A stretch of 64,000 nt of DNA from Myxococcales bacterium (GTDB lineage Bacteria > Myxococcota > Bradymonadia > UBA7976 > UBA1532), in contig JACKDM010000016.1 of the NCBI GenBank assembly GCA_020633515.1, forward strand, positions 1 through 64,000. The letters are read 5' to 3'. The notes under the pieces are model-generated. The model was not told the origin of the DNA, did no database searches, and worked only from the letters and a program-made list of their open reading frames with translations. The translations under genes were made by a program, and so were the position numbers. Below, piece after piece: positions 1 through 9,510 of the stretch (position 1 is the stretch's first letter; every line of letters starts with the position of its first letter).

Positions 1-275
1 GCACCTTCGGCCGCCGCGACGGGCAGAACCTCGTCGAGCCCGCGGCCCACGGCCGCCCGGTCATCCACGGCCCGCGGATCGCCAACGTCGCCGTCGAGGC
101 CGCAGCGCTCGCCGGCCGCGGCGGCTGGCCGGCGCCCGACTGGCCCGCCGCCTGCGCGCTCGCCCGCGCCCGCCTCGCCGATCCCGGCCCCGATCCACGC
201 CCCGCGCTCGTCGGGCTCACCGGCGCGACCGCGCGCAATCTTGACGCGCTCCTGCCCTTCCTCGACTCTCTGTGA
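1..275 (+). CDS. waaA: 3-deoxy-D-manno-octulosonic acid (Kdo) transferase, C-terminal end
   Basis: Partial gene: only the last 90 or so codons are present, read in the frame beginning at base 3 and ending in TGA at 273-275. The segment RDGQNLVEPAAHGRPV followed by HGPRIANV matches the nucleotide-sugar binding end of WaaA/KdtA, where family members have a G-x-N-x-LEP-A-x-x-G-x-PV-x-x-GP-x-x-N signature. WaaA is a GT30 glycosyltransferase on the inner face of the cytoplasmic membrane that adds Kdo to lipid A precursors. The family assignment rests on this one conserved block. The upstream two thirds, including the acceptor-binding half, lie outside the window. The next gene starts 39 bases downstream on the same strand and may be co-transcribed. 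Confidence 0.75.
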   Translation, partial: TFGRRDGQNLVEPAAHGRPVIHGPRIANVAVEAAALAGRGGWPAPDWPAACALARARLADPGPDPRPALVGLTGATARNLDALLPFLDSL

Positions 276-314
276 AACACCCGCCGGGCGCCGGCAAGGG
301 AGGAGCGCGCGCAG

Positions 315-755
315 ATGAAGTCCGCCGAACACGCGATCGAGGTCGAAGTCACCCCCGATCAGTTCTATGCCCTCATCATCGACTTCGAGCGCTACCCCGA
401 CTTCGTGCCCCGCCAGAGCGAGGCGCGGGTGTTGACCGCCGAGCCCGATCGCGCCCACTGGCGGGTCGCCTTCGAGCTCCAGGTCGCCCGCAAGCTCCGC
501 TATACCCTCGACCTGCAAGGTGATCCCGGCCGGTCGCTCCAGTGGACGCTCGTCGAGGGCGAGTGGATGACCTACAACGTCGGCGGCTGGACCCTCGAGC
601 CGCTCGACGGCGGCAAGCGCACCCGCGCGATCTATCGGCTCGATGTCACCCTCGGCGGCTTCGTGCCACGAACCGTGACCAACACGCTCGTCGAGCGGAC
701 CCTGCCCGAAACCCTCGAAGCCTTCCGCAAAGAGGCCGAGCGCCGCGCCCACTGA
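315..755 (+). CDS. COQ10/RatA-like SRPBCC (START-fold) protein
   Basis: A 146-residue cytosolic protein without signal peptide. The opening (EVTPDQFYALIIDFERYPDFVPR) and the length fit the polyketide-cyclase/START-like SRPBCC group that includes the coenzyme Q-binding protein COQ10 and RatA: a hydrophobic cavity that binds a lipid or quinone. The tail (VERTLPETLEAFRKEAERR) is the usual long C-terminal helix that closes the pocket. The ATG at 315 follows GGGAGGAG-type purines at about 298-303 with other G/A bases between. It follows waaA closely on the same strand. Family membership is fairly safe; the actual ligand cannot be read from sequence, and a chaperone-like quinone carrier or a membrane-stress protein are both possible. 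Confidence 0.75.
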   Translation: MKSAEHAIEVEVTPDQFYALIIDFERYPDFVPRQSEARVLTAEPDRAHWRVAFELQVARKLRYTLDLQGDPGRSLQWTLVEGEWMTYNVGGWTLEPLDGGKRTRAIYRLDVTLGGFVPRTVTNTLVERTLPETLEAFRKEAERRAH

Positions 756-762
756 GCGAAAC

Positions 763-783
763 CGGCTCTCAGAGCCGATCTTC
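763..783 (+). terminator. Possible weak intrinsic terminator
   Basis: CGGCT (763-767) pairs with AGCCG (773-777) around a five-base loop, directly after the COQ10-like gene, and is followed by ATCTTCT. The stem is short and the T-run poor, so this may only be a hairpin. Confidence 0.3.
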
Positions 784-855
784 TGTGATTCGACGCCCGG
801 TCGCCCGCCGCAGGCACCCGTCCCTGGACCCGTGACGGCGCGGCACACTATTGCG

Positions 856-885
856 TTGACCCTCGAAAATGCGGTGTGCTAGTTC
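856..885 (+). promoter_or_regulatory. Predicted sigma-70-type promoter for the sigma-region-4 gene
   Basis: TTGACC at 856-861, then a 17-18 base spacer, then GCTAGTT (878-884). The same arrangement, TTGAC-spacer-GCTAG, occurs at 23153-23181. The first ATG in the downstream reading frame with a ribosome site is at 1025, giving a leader of about 130 bases. Confidence 0.5.
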
Positions 886-1024
886 TGCTGACGGTGGAGC
901 GCTGCTCCTCGGCGGGGGACTTGCTGGCCCGACCGGCGTCGCCGGGCATCGTGGTCAAATCAAGGTCCAAAGAGACGCCGCAGAAGGTGACACATTGTCT
1001 GAGGGATCGACGCAGGGGGCGCCG

Positions 1025-1547
<523 letters not shown>

Positions 1548-1549
<2 letters not shown>

Positions 1550-1790
1550 ACCCGCCGGCCATCGAGGCCGGTCGTGAGGCGCTGGTGCGGCGAGCGGGTG
1601 GGCTGCGCGCGGCGGGGGCGGGGCGCCACGATCCATCGAGTGAACCTGTCGGACGCCGGCCATCGAGGTCGGTCGTGAGGCGCTTGCGCGGCGAGCGGTC
1701 GGGCTGCGCGCGGCGGGGGCGAGGGGCCACGATCCGTCGATCGAACCTGTCGGACGCCGGCCGCCGAGGCGGGCGGTGAGGCGCCTGCTC
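1548..1790. repeat. 101-bp tandem repeat, about 2.4 copies, spanning a gene junction
   Basis: The block GAACC..GCCGGCC(A/G)(T/C)CGAGG..CGGTCGTGAGGCGC recurs with equivalent bases at 1561, 1662 and 1763, an exact 101-base period. The first copy begins at the stop of the sigma-region-4 gene; the third merges into the GTG start of the next gene at 1776. Copies one and two therefore carry decayed versions of that gene start. It looks like tandem duplication of the intergenic region. Confidence 0.8.
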
Positions 1791-2477
1791 GCTGAGCTGG
1801 TCGCGCACACCGCGCTCGTGCTCGCGGCGGTGCTGCTGCTGTTGCTCGCCGGGCAGCTCGCGCAGATCGGCGATCTGCTGTGGGGCGCGGGCGCGGCGGC
1901 GCCGTGGGCGGCGGTGCTCGGGCGGGGGGCGTTGATCCTGCTCGAGGCGGCGATGCCGCTCGCGGGGCTGGTGGGCGCGGGGCTGGTGTACGGGCGGCTG
2001 CGGAGCGAGGGGGCGTGGGTCGCGCACGCGGCGCTCGGGGGGCATCCGTTGGGGGCGTTGGGGCCGGCGGTCGCGGTGGGCGGCGCGCTGGCGGTGGCGG
2101 CCGCCGGGCTCGCGCATCGGGTGGTGCCGGACGCGGTGGCGGGGCTGCGGGTTGAGCTGGTGGCGGCGGCGGGGGCGGCGTTGCAGGCGCCGGATCGGGT
2201 GGTGGCGCTGCCGGGCGGCGGGGTGGCGCGGCGGGCGCCGGGCGGGGCGTGGTGGGCGGTGGTGCCGGGCGCGGGGGCGATGGGCGGCGGCTGGAGGCGG
2301 CGACGGGGCGCGGCGCGGGCAGCGGGGATGGTGGTGGCCGAGGGCGCTGCGCGTCGCCGGGCGGCTGAACGCGCGCGCAGATCGGCGGCCGCCGGAGCGT
2401 CGCGACGGGGCGGGCGGCGCGACGGTGGGCAGCGGGTTCGGCGGCGGCGCCGTGGCGGCGACCTGGGCGGCGCGTGA
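1776..2477 (+). CDS. LptF/LptG-like permease, N-terminal part (interrupted)
   Basis: From GTG 1776 the frame encodes three hydrophobic segments (about residues 10-35, 45-72, 85-112) with short charged loops (YGRLRSEG), then the start of a periplasmic domain. This is the layout of LptF/LptG, the inner-membrane subunits of the lipopolysaccharide transporter LptBFG, which have three membrane helices, a beta-jellyroll domain and three more helices. From about 2280 the translation becomes Arg/Ala-rich low complexity and stops at TGA 2475-2477. The second half follows in the same frame at 2508. Reading frames around 2280-2640 look disturbed, so I treat this and the next entry as one broken gene or one gene with sequence errors. 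Family call is by topology and weak similarity. Confidence 0.5.
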   Translation: MRRLLAELVAHTALVLAAVLLLLLAGQLAQIGDLLWGAGAAAPWAAVLGRGALILLEAAMPLAGLVGAGLVYGRLRSEGAWVAHAALGGHPLGALGPAVAVGGALAVAAAGLAHRVVPDAVAGLRVELVAAAGAALQAPDRVVALPGGGVARRAPGGAWWAVVPGAGAMGGGWRRRRGAARAAGMVVAEGAARRRAAERARRSAAAGASRRGGRRDGGQRVRRRRRGGDLGGA

Positions 2478-2615
2478 TGCGGGCCACGAGGCGCCGGCGG
2501 CCGGACGGTGGCGCGTGATGCGGGCCGCGGTGAGGCCGACGGCCCGGTTGCGGCGCGCGGTGAGGGTCGCGACGAGGCCGACGGCCCGGTTGCGGCGCGC
2601 GGTGAGGGTCGCGAC
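2470..2615. repeat. Degenerate 41/42-bp tandem repeats inside the LptF/G-like gene
   Basis: Four partial copies begin near 2470, 2511, 2553 and 2595, each opening GCGCG(T/C)G(A/G)TG. Two copies share GAGGCCGACGGCCCGGTTGC with a 42-base period; the first copy is 41 bases long. The one-base difference shifts the frame, and the in-frame TGA at 2475 lies in that first copy. Confidence 0.7.
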
Positions 2616-3146
2616 GGCGCGGCGGTGGTGAGCGGGGCGGCGGACGGCTGCGGGGCGGCGGCGCCGTTGCTGGTGCGGGCGGCGGCGGCGCGGATCGAGG
2701 GCGGGGTGCTGTGGCTCGACGACGCGCGGCTGTGGAGCCCGACGCTGCGGATCGCGGTGGGGCGCGCGCGGATCGCGCTCGATGACGACGCGCTCGGGCG
2801 CCGGCTGGCGATGTTCGGGCCGCCGAACGCGACGCCGACGGCGGCGCTCGATCCGGGGGATCGGCACCATGCGTTCACCGCGGCGCGGCGCACGGCGCTG
2901 CCGGCGATGGCGCCGCTGTGGGCGCTGCTCGGGGCGTTGCTCGGCGCGCGGCTCGGGGGCGCGGCGGCGGTGGCGGGCGGCGCGGCGGCGGTGGGCGCGG
3001 GCTACTGGTTGCTGCGGACGGGGGAGCTGAGCGCGCGGGCGGGGTTGATGTCGCCGTGGCTGGCGGCGTGGGCGCCGGCGCTGGTGCTCGGGCTGGCGCT
3101 GGGGTGGGCGCTGTATCGTGATCCGTCGCTGGCGCGGCCAGGGTAG
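2508..3146 (+). CDS. LptF/LptG-like permease, C-terminal part
   Basis: The open frame from 2508 starts with repeat-encoded residues, becomes a plausible beta-rich domain tail (LLVRAAAARIEGGVLWLDD), and then gives three membrane segments: LPAMAPLWALLGALLGARLG, a glycine/alanine-rich helix with a GYWLL(R) turn, and LAAWAPALVLGLALGWALY. This triple, with the arginine-rich approach to the first helix and the W-x-P near the last, matches the C-terminal half of LptF/LptG permeases. It lies in the same frame as 1776-2477, so a single read-through product would be about 456 residues. The nominal start at 2508 is probably not a real start. The partner lptG and the ATPase lptB are not in the window. 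Confidence 0.5.
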   Translation: MARDAGRGEADGPVAARGEGRDEADGPVAARGEGRDGAAVVSGAADGCGAAAPLLVRAAAARIEGGVLWLDDARLWSPTLRIAVGRARIALDDDALGRRLAMFGPPNATPTAALDPGDRHHAFTAARRTALPAMAPLWALLGALLGARLGGAAAVAGGAAAVGAGYWLLRTGELSARAGLMSPWLAAWAPALVLGLALGWALYRDPSLARPG

Positions 3147-3155
3147 CGCGGGGCG

Positions 3156-3340
3156 GGCGCGGCGCGATCGAGCGTGAGGTCTCGACGGGCGGCGCGGCGC
3201 GATCGGGCGTGAGGTTCGACGGGCGGCGCGGCGCGATTCGGCGCCGGGCCCGGCGGGCGGGGCGCAGCGCGAGCCGGGGTGCGGTGTTCAGCAGGGGCGG
3301 GCGTGATTCGGGGCCGGGCCCGGCAGGCGGGGCGCGGCGA
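3156..3340. repeat. Short direct repeats in the convergent gap
   Basis: GGCGCGGCGCGAT recurs at 3156, 3191 and 3225 (34-35 base period, each followed by a CG(G/A)GCGTGAGGT-type segment in the first two). A second pair, GGGCCCGGC(G/A)GGCGGGGCGC, recurs about 70 bases apart near 3246 and 3316. No open frame crosses them and no clear terminator is visible. Confidence 0.6.
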
Positions 3341-3345
3341 GGCGG

Positions 3346-6300
3346 TCAGAGATCGCCCGGGCCGCGGGCGCGGCGGAGCTCGTACTTGCGGCGGCGGGTC
3401 TCGTAGAGCGCGCGGTGCTCGGGGTCGCGGCTCGCGGCGCGTTCGTTGGCGGAGAGCGCGCCGTCGATGTCGCCGGCGCGGTAGAGGAGCTCGGCGAGGG
3501 TGTCCCACGCGGAGCCGTTGCCGGGGGCGGCTTCGACGGCGCGGCGGGCGAGGCGGATGGCTTCGTCGCGGGCTTCGGGGCGGTCGCGGAGGAGCCAGGC
3601 GAGGTTGTTGAGCGCGCGGGCGTCGGTGGGGGCGAGGGCGAGCGCGCGGCGCCAGGCGGCTTCGGCCTCGGCGGCTTCGCCGGCGGCGGCGGCGGCTTCG
3701 CCGAGGAGGGCCTGCACGTCGGGGTCGTCGGCGCGGGCGCGGGCGAGGTCACGGGCGCGGGCGAGCGCTTCGGTGCGGCGGCCGGCGCGGCCGAGGACGC
3801 CGAGCTCGGCTTTGTTCAGCTCGATGTCGTCGGGGTGGCGGGCCTGGCCGCGCGCGATCACGGCGAGCGCGTCGGCGTGGCGGCCGCTCTCGGCGAGGAG
3901 GGCGGCGTAGGCGAGGTAGCTCGCGGCCGGGGCGTCGGGGCGCTCGGTGGTGGCGCGGAGCGCGTCTTCGATCTGCTCGATGGAGCCGAGGCGGGTGCGG
4001 ACGAGCGCGAGCAGTGCGCCGATCTCGGGGTCGTCGGGCGCCTGCTCGGCGGCGTCGATGAGGACGGTGGCGGCGTCGAGCGCGCGGTCGCGCTCGAGGA
4101 GCGCTTGCGCGAGGTAGAGCTTGAGGCGGGGCTCGTCGGGGCGCTCGGTGACGATGGCTTCGAGGAAGCCGACGCGGTCGAAGTCGGGGCCGGGCAGCAT
4201 GACGAGGTCGCGCTCCATCTGCGCCTGCGCGGCGCGCGCGCTCTCGGCGAGGGTCTCGCGCTCGCGGGCGTCGAGGTCGCCGCCTTCGATCTGCATCCGG
4301 GCGGTGATGACGACCTCGCCGCGGGCGCGGCGCTCGTCGATGGCGAGCGCGATCGGGCCGTCGGTCTGGAAGTCGAGCGGCTCCCAGGCGAGGCGGTAGC
4401 CGCGAGGCGGGATGATGCGGAGGCGGCGTTCGTAGACGCGGGGCGTGCCGCGGGCTTCGTCGCCGCCGAGGTCGGCGAGGGGGCCGTCGGTGAAGACGCC
4501 GAGGTCGAACGGGATGACGAGCGCGCCGTCGAGGCGGACGGCGACGAGGTCGTCGTGGGTGAGGCTGGCGCGGAGCTCGAGGGGGGCTTGGGGGTCGTCG
4601 AGCGCGAAGGCGTCGACCTCGTCGGGGATGCGGCCGTCGCCGAGGAGGAGGCCGGGCGCGGAGAGGAGCGCGCGGCGGGCAGAGGCGTCGAGCTCGGCGA
4701 TGGCGCGGCGGCCGTGGCCGGCGAGGTCGCCGGTGAGGCTGAGCTCGGCGGTGAGGCGGCCGCCGCCGGTGGGGGTGAGTTCGAAGGTGCGCTCTTCGAC
4801 GAGGCGGTTGTGGCGGCCGTCGCCGACGGGGACCTCGATGAGGCGGCCGCCGTCGCCGTCGACGACGAGCGCGCGGCGGCCGCGGAGCGCGTGGGGGATG
4901 GCGTCGAGGGTGCCGAGGCCGGCGGTGGCGTCGAGCCAGAGATCGCCTTTGGGGTCGGGGACATAGAGGATGACGTGGCTGAACTGGCCGGGGGAGGGCT
5001 GCTCGGGGTCGAAGGGGCCGTGGCCGCGGGGGCGGATGAGCGCGGGCCAGGCGGGCACGCCGGCTTCGGCGAGGAGGGCGACCATGAGCGCGGTGACGTC
5101 CTTGCAGTCGCCGAGGCCCTGCGCGAGCGTGCTCTCGGGGGGGCGGGGCTGGAAGGCGCCGATGCCGAACTCGACGCCGAGGTAGCGCACGTTGGCCTCG
5201 ACGAAGCGGTAGATGGCGGCGATGCGGGCGCGGCGGTCGGCGCGGTCGGCGACGAGCTCGGCGGCGCGGCGGGCGACGGCGGGGCCGGCGTGGGTGCGGG
5301 GGGCGAAGAGGGCGTGGTACCAGCGGTCGACGGCGGCCCAGTCGGTGAAGCCGGTGACGTGCACGGCGGGGATCTCACCGGCGCCTTCGTCGCGGTAGGC
5401 GGGGAGGTCGTGGCGCTCCCAGATGAGGCGGCGGGTGGGGCCTTCGGTGGTGTCGTCGGGCGCGGGCATGGCGGGGGCGTGGATGCGGAGCGGGGCGTCG
5501 GCGGGGAGCTCGAGGGTGTAGCGGGCGCGCACGGTGGGGTCGGCGTTGCCGAGCACGTAGCCGTCCCACCAGGCGCCGGGGAGGTCGGGGTGCGGGCGGT
5601 GGGTGACGACCTCGTAGTCGACGATGGCGCCGGGTTCGAGGGCGTCGAAGCGCAGCACGAGCTGGCGGCCGTCGCCATAGAGCGGGGTGCCGGCCTGGGG
5701 GTTGACGAGCTCGCGGCCGGTCGCGGGCACGTCGACGATCTCACCGTCGGGGGTGAGGGTGCGGGCGACGACGACGGTGGGCGGGGTCTCGGCGTGGTAG
5801 GGGAGGCGGATCTCGCGGTAGAGCTCGGCGCCGCCGGGGCGCTGGATGAGGATGGAGCGGCGGTGGTGGATCTCGGCGACGCCGTCCGCATCGACGACGA
5901 CGCGGCGTTCGTCGCGGAGCACGCTGCCTTGCGCGTCGCCGAACGGCGCGGTGGCGCGGCGGGCGAGGAGCGCGAGGTCGGGGGCGACGCGGGCGGCTCG
6001 ATAGATGGCGCCGCGGACGAGGTCGGTGATCTGTTCGTCGCCGACGAGGGCCTGGAGGCGGGCGATGACCTGGAAGTCGTGGGGGTTGCGGGCGAGCTGG
6101 GCGCGGTAGAGCTCGACGGCGCCGGCGTCGTCGCCGGCGGCCTCGCGGAAGGCGGCGTAGGTGAGGCGGAGGGGGCGGTTGCCGGGGTCGGCGGCGAGGG
6201 CTTCTTCGAAGAGGCGCTCGGCGTCGGCGGGGCGGCCGGTGTCGGCGAGCGCGGTGGCGAGGAGCGGGCGGAGGCGGTCGGCGTCGGCGCCGGCGGCGAG

Positions 6301-8112
6301 GGCCTCCTGGAGGGGGGCGACGGCGCCGTGTTTGTTGCCGGCGGCGAGCAGGGTCTCGCCGAGGTCGGCCTTGAGCGCGGGGTCGTCGGGGTGGCGGTCG
6401 ACGAGGACGCGGAGGAGCGCGGCGGCCTTGGCGGGCTCGTCGAGGGCGCGGAGCGCGGCGGAGAGGCGGCGGCGGGCGCGGTCGGCGTCGGGGTGGCGGT
6501 CGACGAGGGCCTCCCAGCGGGCGACGGCTTCGGCAGAGGCGCCGTCGAGGAACTCGACGCGGGCGAGCTCGTCCTCGTGGGCGGGGTCGAGCGGTTCGAG
6601 GCGGGCGGCGACGCCGAGCGCGAGGCGGGCGCCGGCGCGGTTGCCCTGGCGTTCGAAGACCTCGGCGAGCAGCGTGTGCAGGGTCGGGGCTTCGGGGTGG
6701 CGCATGACGGCCTGGCGCAAGAGCTTTTCGGCGCGGTCGAGCTCGCCGCGCTCGGTGAGGAAGGCGGCGTAGGCGCGCCAGGCGGCGGGGGCGTCGGGGT
6801 GGCGGACGACGAGCGCGGCGTATTCGGATTCGGCGCGGGGGGGGTGGCCGGCGCGGGCGAGCGCGGCGGCGAGCGCGAGGCCGGCGTCGAGGCGGGCGGC
6901 GGGGTCGGTGACGCGGGCGAGGAGGGCGTAGGCGGCTTCGATCTGGCCGGCGGCGACGGCGGCGCGGGCGGCGAGGGTGAGCGCTTCGGGGTCGTCGGGC
7001 GCGCAGGCGGAGCGCGACGTCGGCCCAGGCGCGGCGCGCGCTCGGTGGCGCCGGCGGCGGCGAGGAGGGCGTCGGCGAGCGCGCGGGCGGGGCGGGGTCG
7101 GCGGGGGGCGCGCTCGGCGAGGAGCGCGAGGTGTTCGACGGCGGCGGCGGGGCGGTCGAGCGCGCGGAGGCGGCGGGCGAGCGCGGCGCGGTGGGCGGGG
7201 CGCGTCGGGCTCGGCGGCGACGGCGCGGCGCCAGGGGCGCGGCGGCGCGCGTTCGTCGTCGCCGAGGCGCTCTTCGATGGCGGCGGCGAGCGCGTGGGGT
7301 GCGGCGGCGTCGTCGGGGCGAGGCGGGCGGCCTCGGCGGCGGCGGCGCGGGCGTCGGCGATGTCGCCGGCGGCGAGCGCGCGATGCCGGCCGCGGGCGGC
7401 TGGACGTCGGCGCGGTCGGGCCAGCCGGTGACGAGCGGGTGATTCGGGCGCGGGCGGCGGCGTGGGCGCCGGTGGCGGCGAGGGGCGCGGGCTTCGAGCG
7501 GCGGCGGCGGCGGTGGGGGTCGCCGGGGTGGGTGTCGGCGGCCTCGCGGAGCGGCGCGAGCGCGTCGCTGGCGTGGCGGCGGCGGCGAGAGCGCGAGGCG
7601 CCGAGGCCGGCGGTACACCAGGCGGCGTCGGCGGGGAGCGGGTGATCGCGGCGGCGCAGGCGGCGAGGCGGGCGGTGGCGCCGGCGGGGTCGACGGCGAG
7701 GCGGGCGATGGCGTCGTCGCAGGCGCGCGGCGGCGTCGCTGGGGGCGGGCGGCGGGCGTCGGGCGGCGGGCGCGCGCGGCGAGGCGGATGAGGAGTCGTC
7801 GCGGCGGCGCGGGCGTCGGCGCGGACGCGCGCCGAGGCAGGCGAGCGCGGCGGCGGGCGTCGGCGGCGATCGGCGGCGGCGAGCGCGGATCTCGCGGCGC
7901 GCGCGGCGGGCGGCGAGGCGGCGGCGCGTTCGGCAGGGGCGGCGCAGCGCGGGGCCGCGCAGGCGCTGCGCAGGCGCGGTGGCGGCGAGGCGCGGCGGAG
8001 CGCAGCGCGCTTCGGCGGCGAGGCGCGGTTGACGCGGCGGCGCGGCGCGCGGCGGGGCGGCGGCGCGGAGGGCGGGGCGGGGAGGGTGCCATGGGGGTGG
8101 ATGTCGCCGCAT
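3346..8112 (-). CDS. TPR - DUF3857 - transglutaminase-like - TPR protein (frame-disturbed N-terminus)
   Basis: About 1588 residues. The well-formed part (from about 7010 down to 3346) holds a block of tetratricopeptide repeats, a DUF3857 beta domain (near residue 730), a transglutaminase-like cysteine-protease fold and a second TPR block. The catalytic triad is visible: Cys in GLGDCKDVTAL (about residue 1002), His in FSHVILYV and Asp in LWLDATAG. This architecture is common in Bacteroidetes and Deltaproteobacteria; the substrate is unknown, and activity may be protein cross-linking or peptide cleavage at the envelope. Bases 7010-8110 are extremely GC-rich and TPR-like sequence jumps between all three frames, so several indels are likely. 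The start at 8112 is chosen because its ATG overlaps the reconstructed stop of the upstream gene as TGATG. Confidence 0.7.
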   Translation of the reverse strand: MRRHPPPWHPPRPALRAAAPPRAAPPRQPRLAAEARCAPPRLAATAPAQRLRGPALRRPCRTRRRLAARRARREIRARRRRSPPTPAAALACLGARPRRRPRRRDDSSSASPRAPAARRPPPAPSDAAARLRRRHRPPRRRPRRRHRPPRRLRRRDHPLPADAAWCTAGLGASRSRRRRHASDALAPLREAADTHPGDPHRRRRRSKPAPLAATGAHAAARARITRSSPAGPTAPTSSRPRPASRARRRRHRRRPRRRRRGRPPRPDDAAAPHALAAAIEERLGDDERAPPRPWRRAVAAEPDAPRPPRRARPPPPRARPPRRRRRTPRAPRRARPPPTPPRPRARRRPPRRRRRHRARAAPGPTSRSACAPDDPEALTLAARAAVAAGQIEAAYALLARVTDPAARLDAGLALAAALARAGHPPRAESEYAALVVRHPDAPAAWRAYAAFLTERGELDRAEKLLRQAVMRHPEAPTLHTLLAEVFERQGNRAGARLALGVAARLEPLDPAHEDELARVEFLDGASAEAVARWEALVDRHPDADRARRRLSAALRALDEPAKAAALLRVLVDRHPDDPALKADLGETLLAAGNKHGAVAPLQEALAAGADADRLRPLLATALADTGRPADAERLFEEALAADPGNRPLRLTYAAFREAAGDDAGAVELYRAQLARNPHDFQVIARLQALVGDEQITDLVRGAIYRAARVAPDLALLARRATAPFGDAQGSVLRDERRVVVDADGVAEIHHRRSILIQRPGGAELYREIRLPYHAETPPTVVVARTLTPDGEIVDVPATGRELVNPQAGTPLYGDGRQLVLRFDALEPGAIVDYEVVTHRPHPDLPGAWWDGYVLGNADPTVRARYTLELPADAPLRIHAPAMPAPDDTTEGPTRRLIWERHDLPAYRDEGAGEIPAVHVTGFTDWAAVDRWYHALFAPRTHAGPAVARRAAELVADRADRRARIAAIYRFVEANVRYLGVEFGIGAFQPRPPESTLAQGLGDCKDVTALMVALLAEAGVPAWPALIRPRGHGPFDPEQPSPGQFSHVILYVPDPKGDLWLDATAGLGTLDAIPHALRGRRALVVDGDGGRLIEVPVGDGRHNRLVEERTFELTPTGGGRLTAELSLTGDLAGHGRRAIAELDASARRALLSAPGLLLGDGRIPDEVDAFALDDPQAPLELRASLTHDDLVAVRLDGALVIPFDLGVFTDGPLADLGGDEARGTPRVYERRLRIIPPRGYRLAWEPLDFQTDGPIALAIDERRARGEVVITARMQIEGGDLDARERETLAESARAAQAQMERDLVMLPGPDFDRVGFLEAIVTERPDEPRLKLYLAQALLERDRALDAATVLIDAAEQAPDDPEIGALLALVRTRLGSIEQIEDALRATTERPDAPAASYLAYAALLAESGRHADALAVIARGQARHPDDIELNKAELGVLGRAGRRTEALARARDLARARADDPDVQALLGEAAAAAGEAAEAEAAWRRALALAPTDARALNNLAWLLRDRPEARDEAIRLARRAVEAAPGNGSAWDTLAELLYRAGDIDGALSANERAASRDPEHRALYETRRRKYELRRARGPGDL

Positions 8113-9445
8113 CAGCGGAGGTCTCGGCGCGGGCGCGGCGGCGGCGGGCGGCGATCGCGGGGAGGAGCAGCGCGCGGAGCGCGCGGCGGGCAGGGGGCGC
8201 CGGGGCGCGCGGCAGTCGGCGTCGTCGCGGCGGGCGATGGGGGCCTCGCCGGCGTCGGGGTCGGCGCGGCCGGGCGGCGTCGGGTGGTCCGGCGTCGGGC
8301 GGGCCGGCGTCGGCGGCGGCGCAGTCGTCGCGGCTGCGGTCGCAGGCGGCGGCGCAGGTGAGCGCGGTGGGGCTCGCGGCGGGGCAGCGCCAGGGGCCGG
8401 CGATGTCGCGGTAGTCGGCGGCGAAGCGGCCGGTCCAGTCCTCGCCGTCGGGGGTGGAGGCGACGAGCCAGGGGGCGCCGCGGCGGGCGCAGGCCCAGAG
8501 CGCGCCGTCGGGGGCGCGGGTGAGGCAGTCGATCCAGGCGTTCGGCTCGGGGAGGAAGAGGGGTTCCCAGCGGGCGCCGTCGTCGGTGGAGCGGCGGAGG
8601 CCTTCGAGCGGCATGGCGAGGGTGAGCGCGCCGGTGGCGGGGTCGATGGCGAGGCTCTGCGGGGTGTCGGTGAAGCGGGCGACGCGCGCCCAGGTGGCGC
8701 CGGCGTCGCGGCTCTGGAGGAGGTCGCTGTCGGGGAAGCGGAGCCAGGCCGACCAGACGACGCGGGGGTCGCGGGGGTCGGTGGCGAGCAGGGTGATGTC
8801 GGTGCCGGTGGGCGGGCGCTCGCCGTCTTCGAGGGGCGGGGCGAGCGTGATGGCGGTGAAGGTGACGCCGCCGTCGTCGCTGCGGAGGGCGCCGTCGGTG
8901 TGTACGAGGTAGACGATCGCGGGGTCGGCGTCGGCGCGGAGCAGGCCGCGGATCCGGCCGCGGAGCGCGAGGCCGGCGGGGGTCCAGGTCGCGCCGGCGT
9001 CGGTGGTGCGGTGGAGGTCGTTGGGGCCGGCGCCGATGGTGACGGTGCCGGCGAGGGCTTCGCCGGGGCGGTCGGGGTGGGGGGCGAGGTGGTCCCAGGC
9101 GTGGGCCTCGGTGCCGGCGACGAGGGTGAAGGCGCAGCCGGCGTCGGTGGTGCGGTAGAGGCCGCTGCGGGTGGCGGCGATCCAGGTGGCGCCGGCGGCG
9201 TCGAGGGGGGCGAGGTCGTTGAGGCCGGGGACGGGGGTGATGGCCTCGTCGCAGAGCCAGGTCCAGCGGTCGTCGGCGCGGGCGAGGAGGCCGACGTTGT
9301 CGATGATGAGCCAGGTCTCACCGGCGCGGGCGGGGGGGAAGCGGAGGCGCTTGATGGTCGGCTCGCCGAGGTGGGCGGCGGCGCTCGCGGCGAGGGTGAG
9401 GGGCGCGAGGGCGGCGAGCAGGGCGGCGGCGATGTTCTTCCTCAT
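8112..9445 (-). CDS. BNR/photosystem-II-stability-like beta-propeller protein with MYXO-CTERM-like tail
   Basis: ATG 9445 opens a signal peptide (MRKNIAAALLAALAPL, ending ASAAAH). The body is a run of BNR/Asp-box blades: LYRTTDAGCAF, LHRTTDAGATW, LRSDDGGVTF, LLQSRDAGATW, LRRSTDDGARW, the signature of sortilin/HCF136-type propellers. Near 8240 the frame breaks inside DAGPPDAGPPDA repeats. Reading on in neighbouring frames gives DDADCRAP, then ALRALLLPAIAARRRR, then TGA overlapping the next ATG. A cysteine, a hydrophobic helix and an arginine cluster at the extreme C-terminus is the MYXO-CTERM surface-sorting signal of myxobacteria. At least two indels between 8110 and 8240 are needed, so this end is a reconstruction. 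Role probably extracellular binding; substrate unknown. Convergent neighbours are absent; the plus-strand lipoprotein begins 65 bases away. Confidence 0.65.
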
Positions 9446-9510
9446 CGTTCTGCGGTAGGCCAGAATGGCCCATCCGGTCAACGGCGGCGGGCCGCCGGGG
9501 GGGGGACGCG

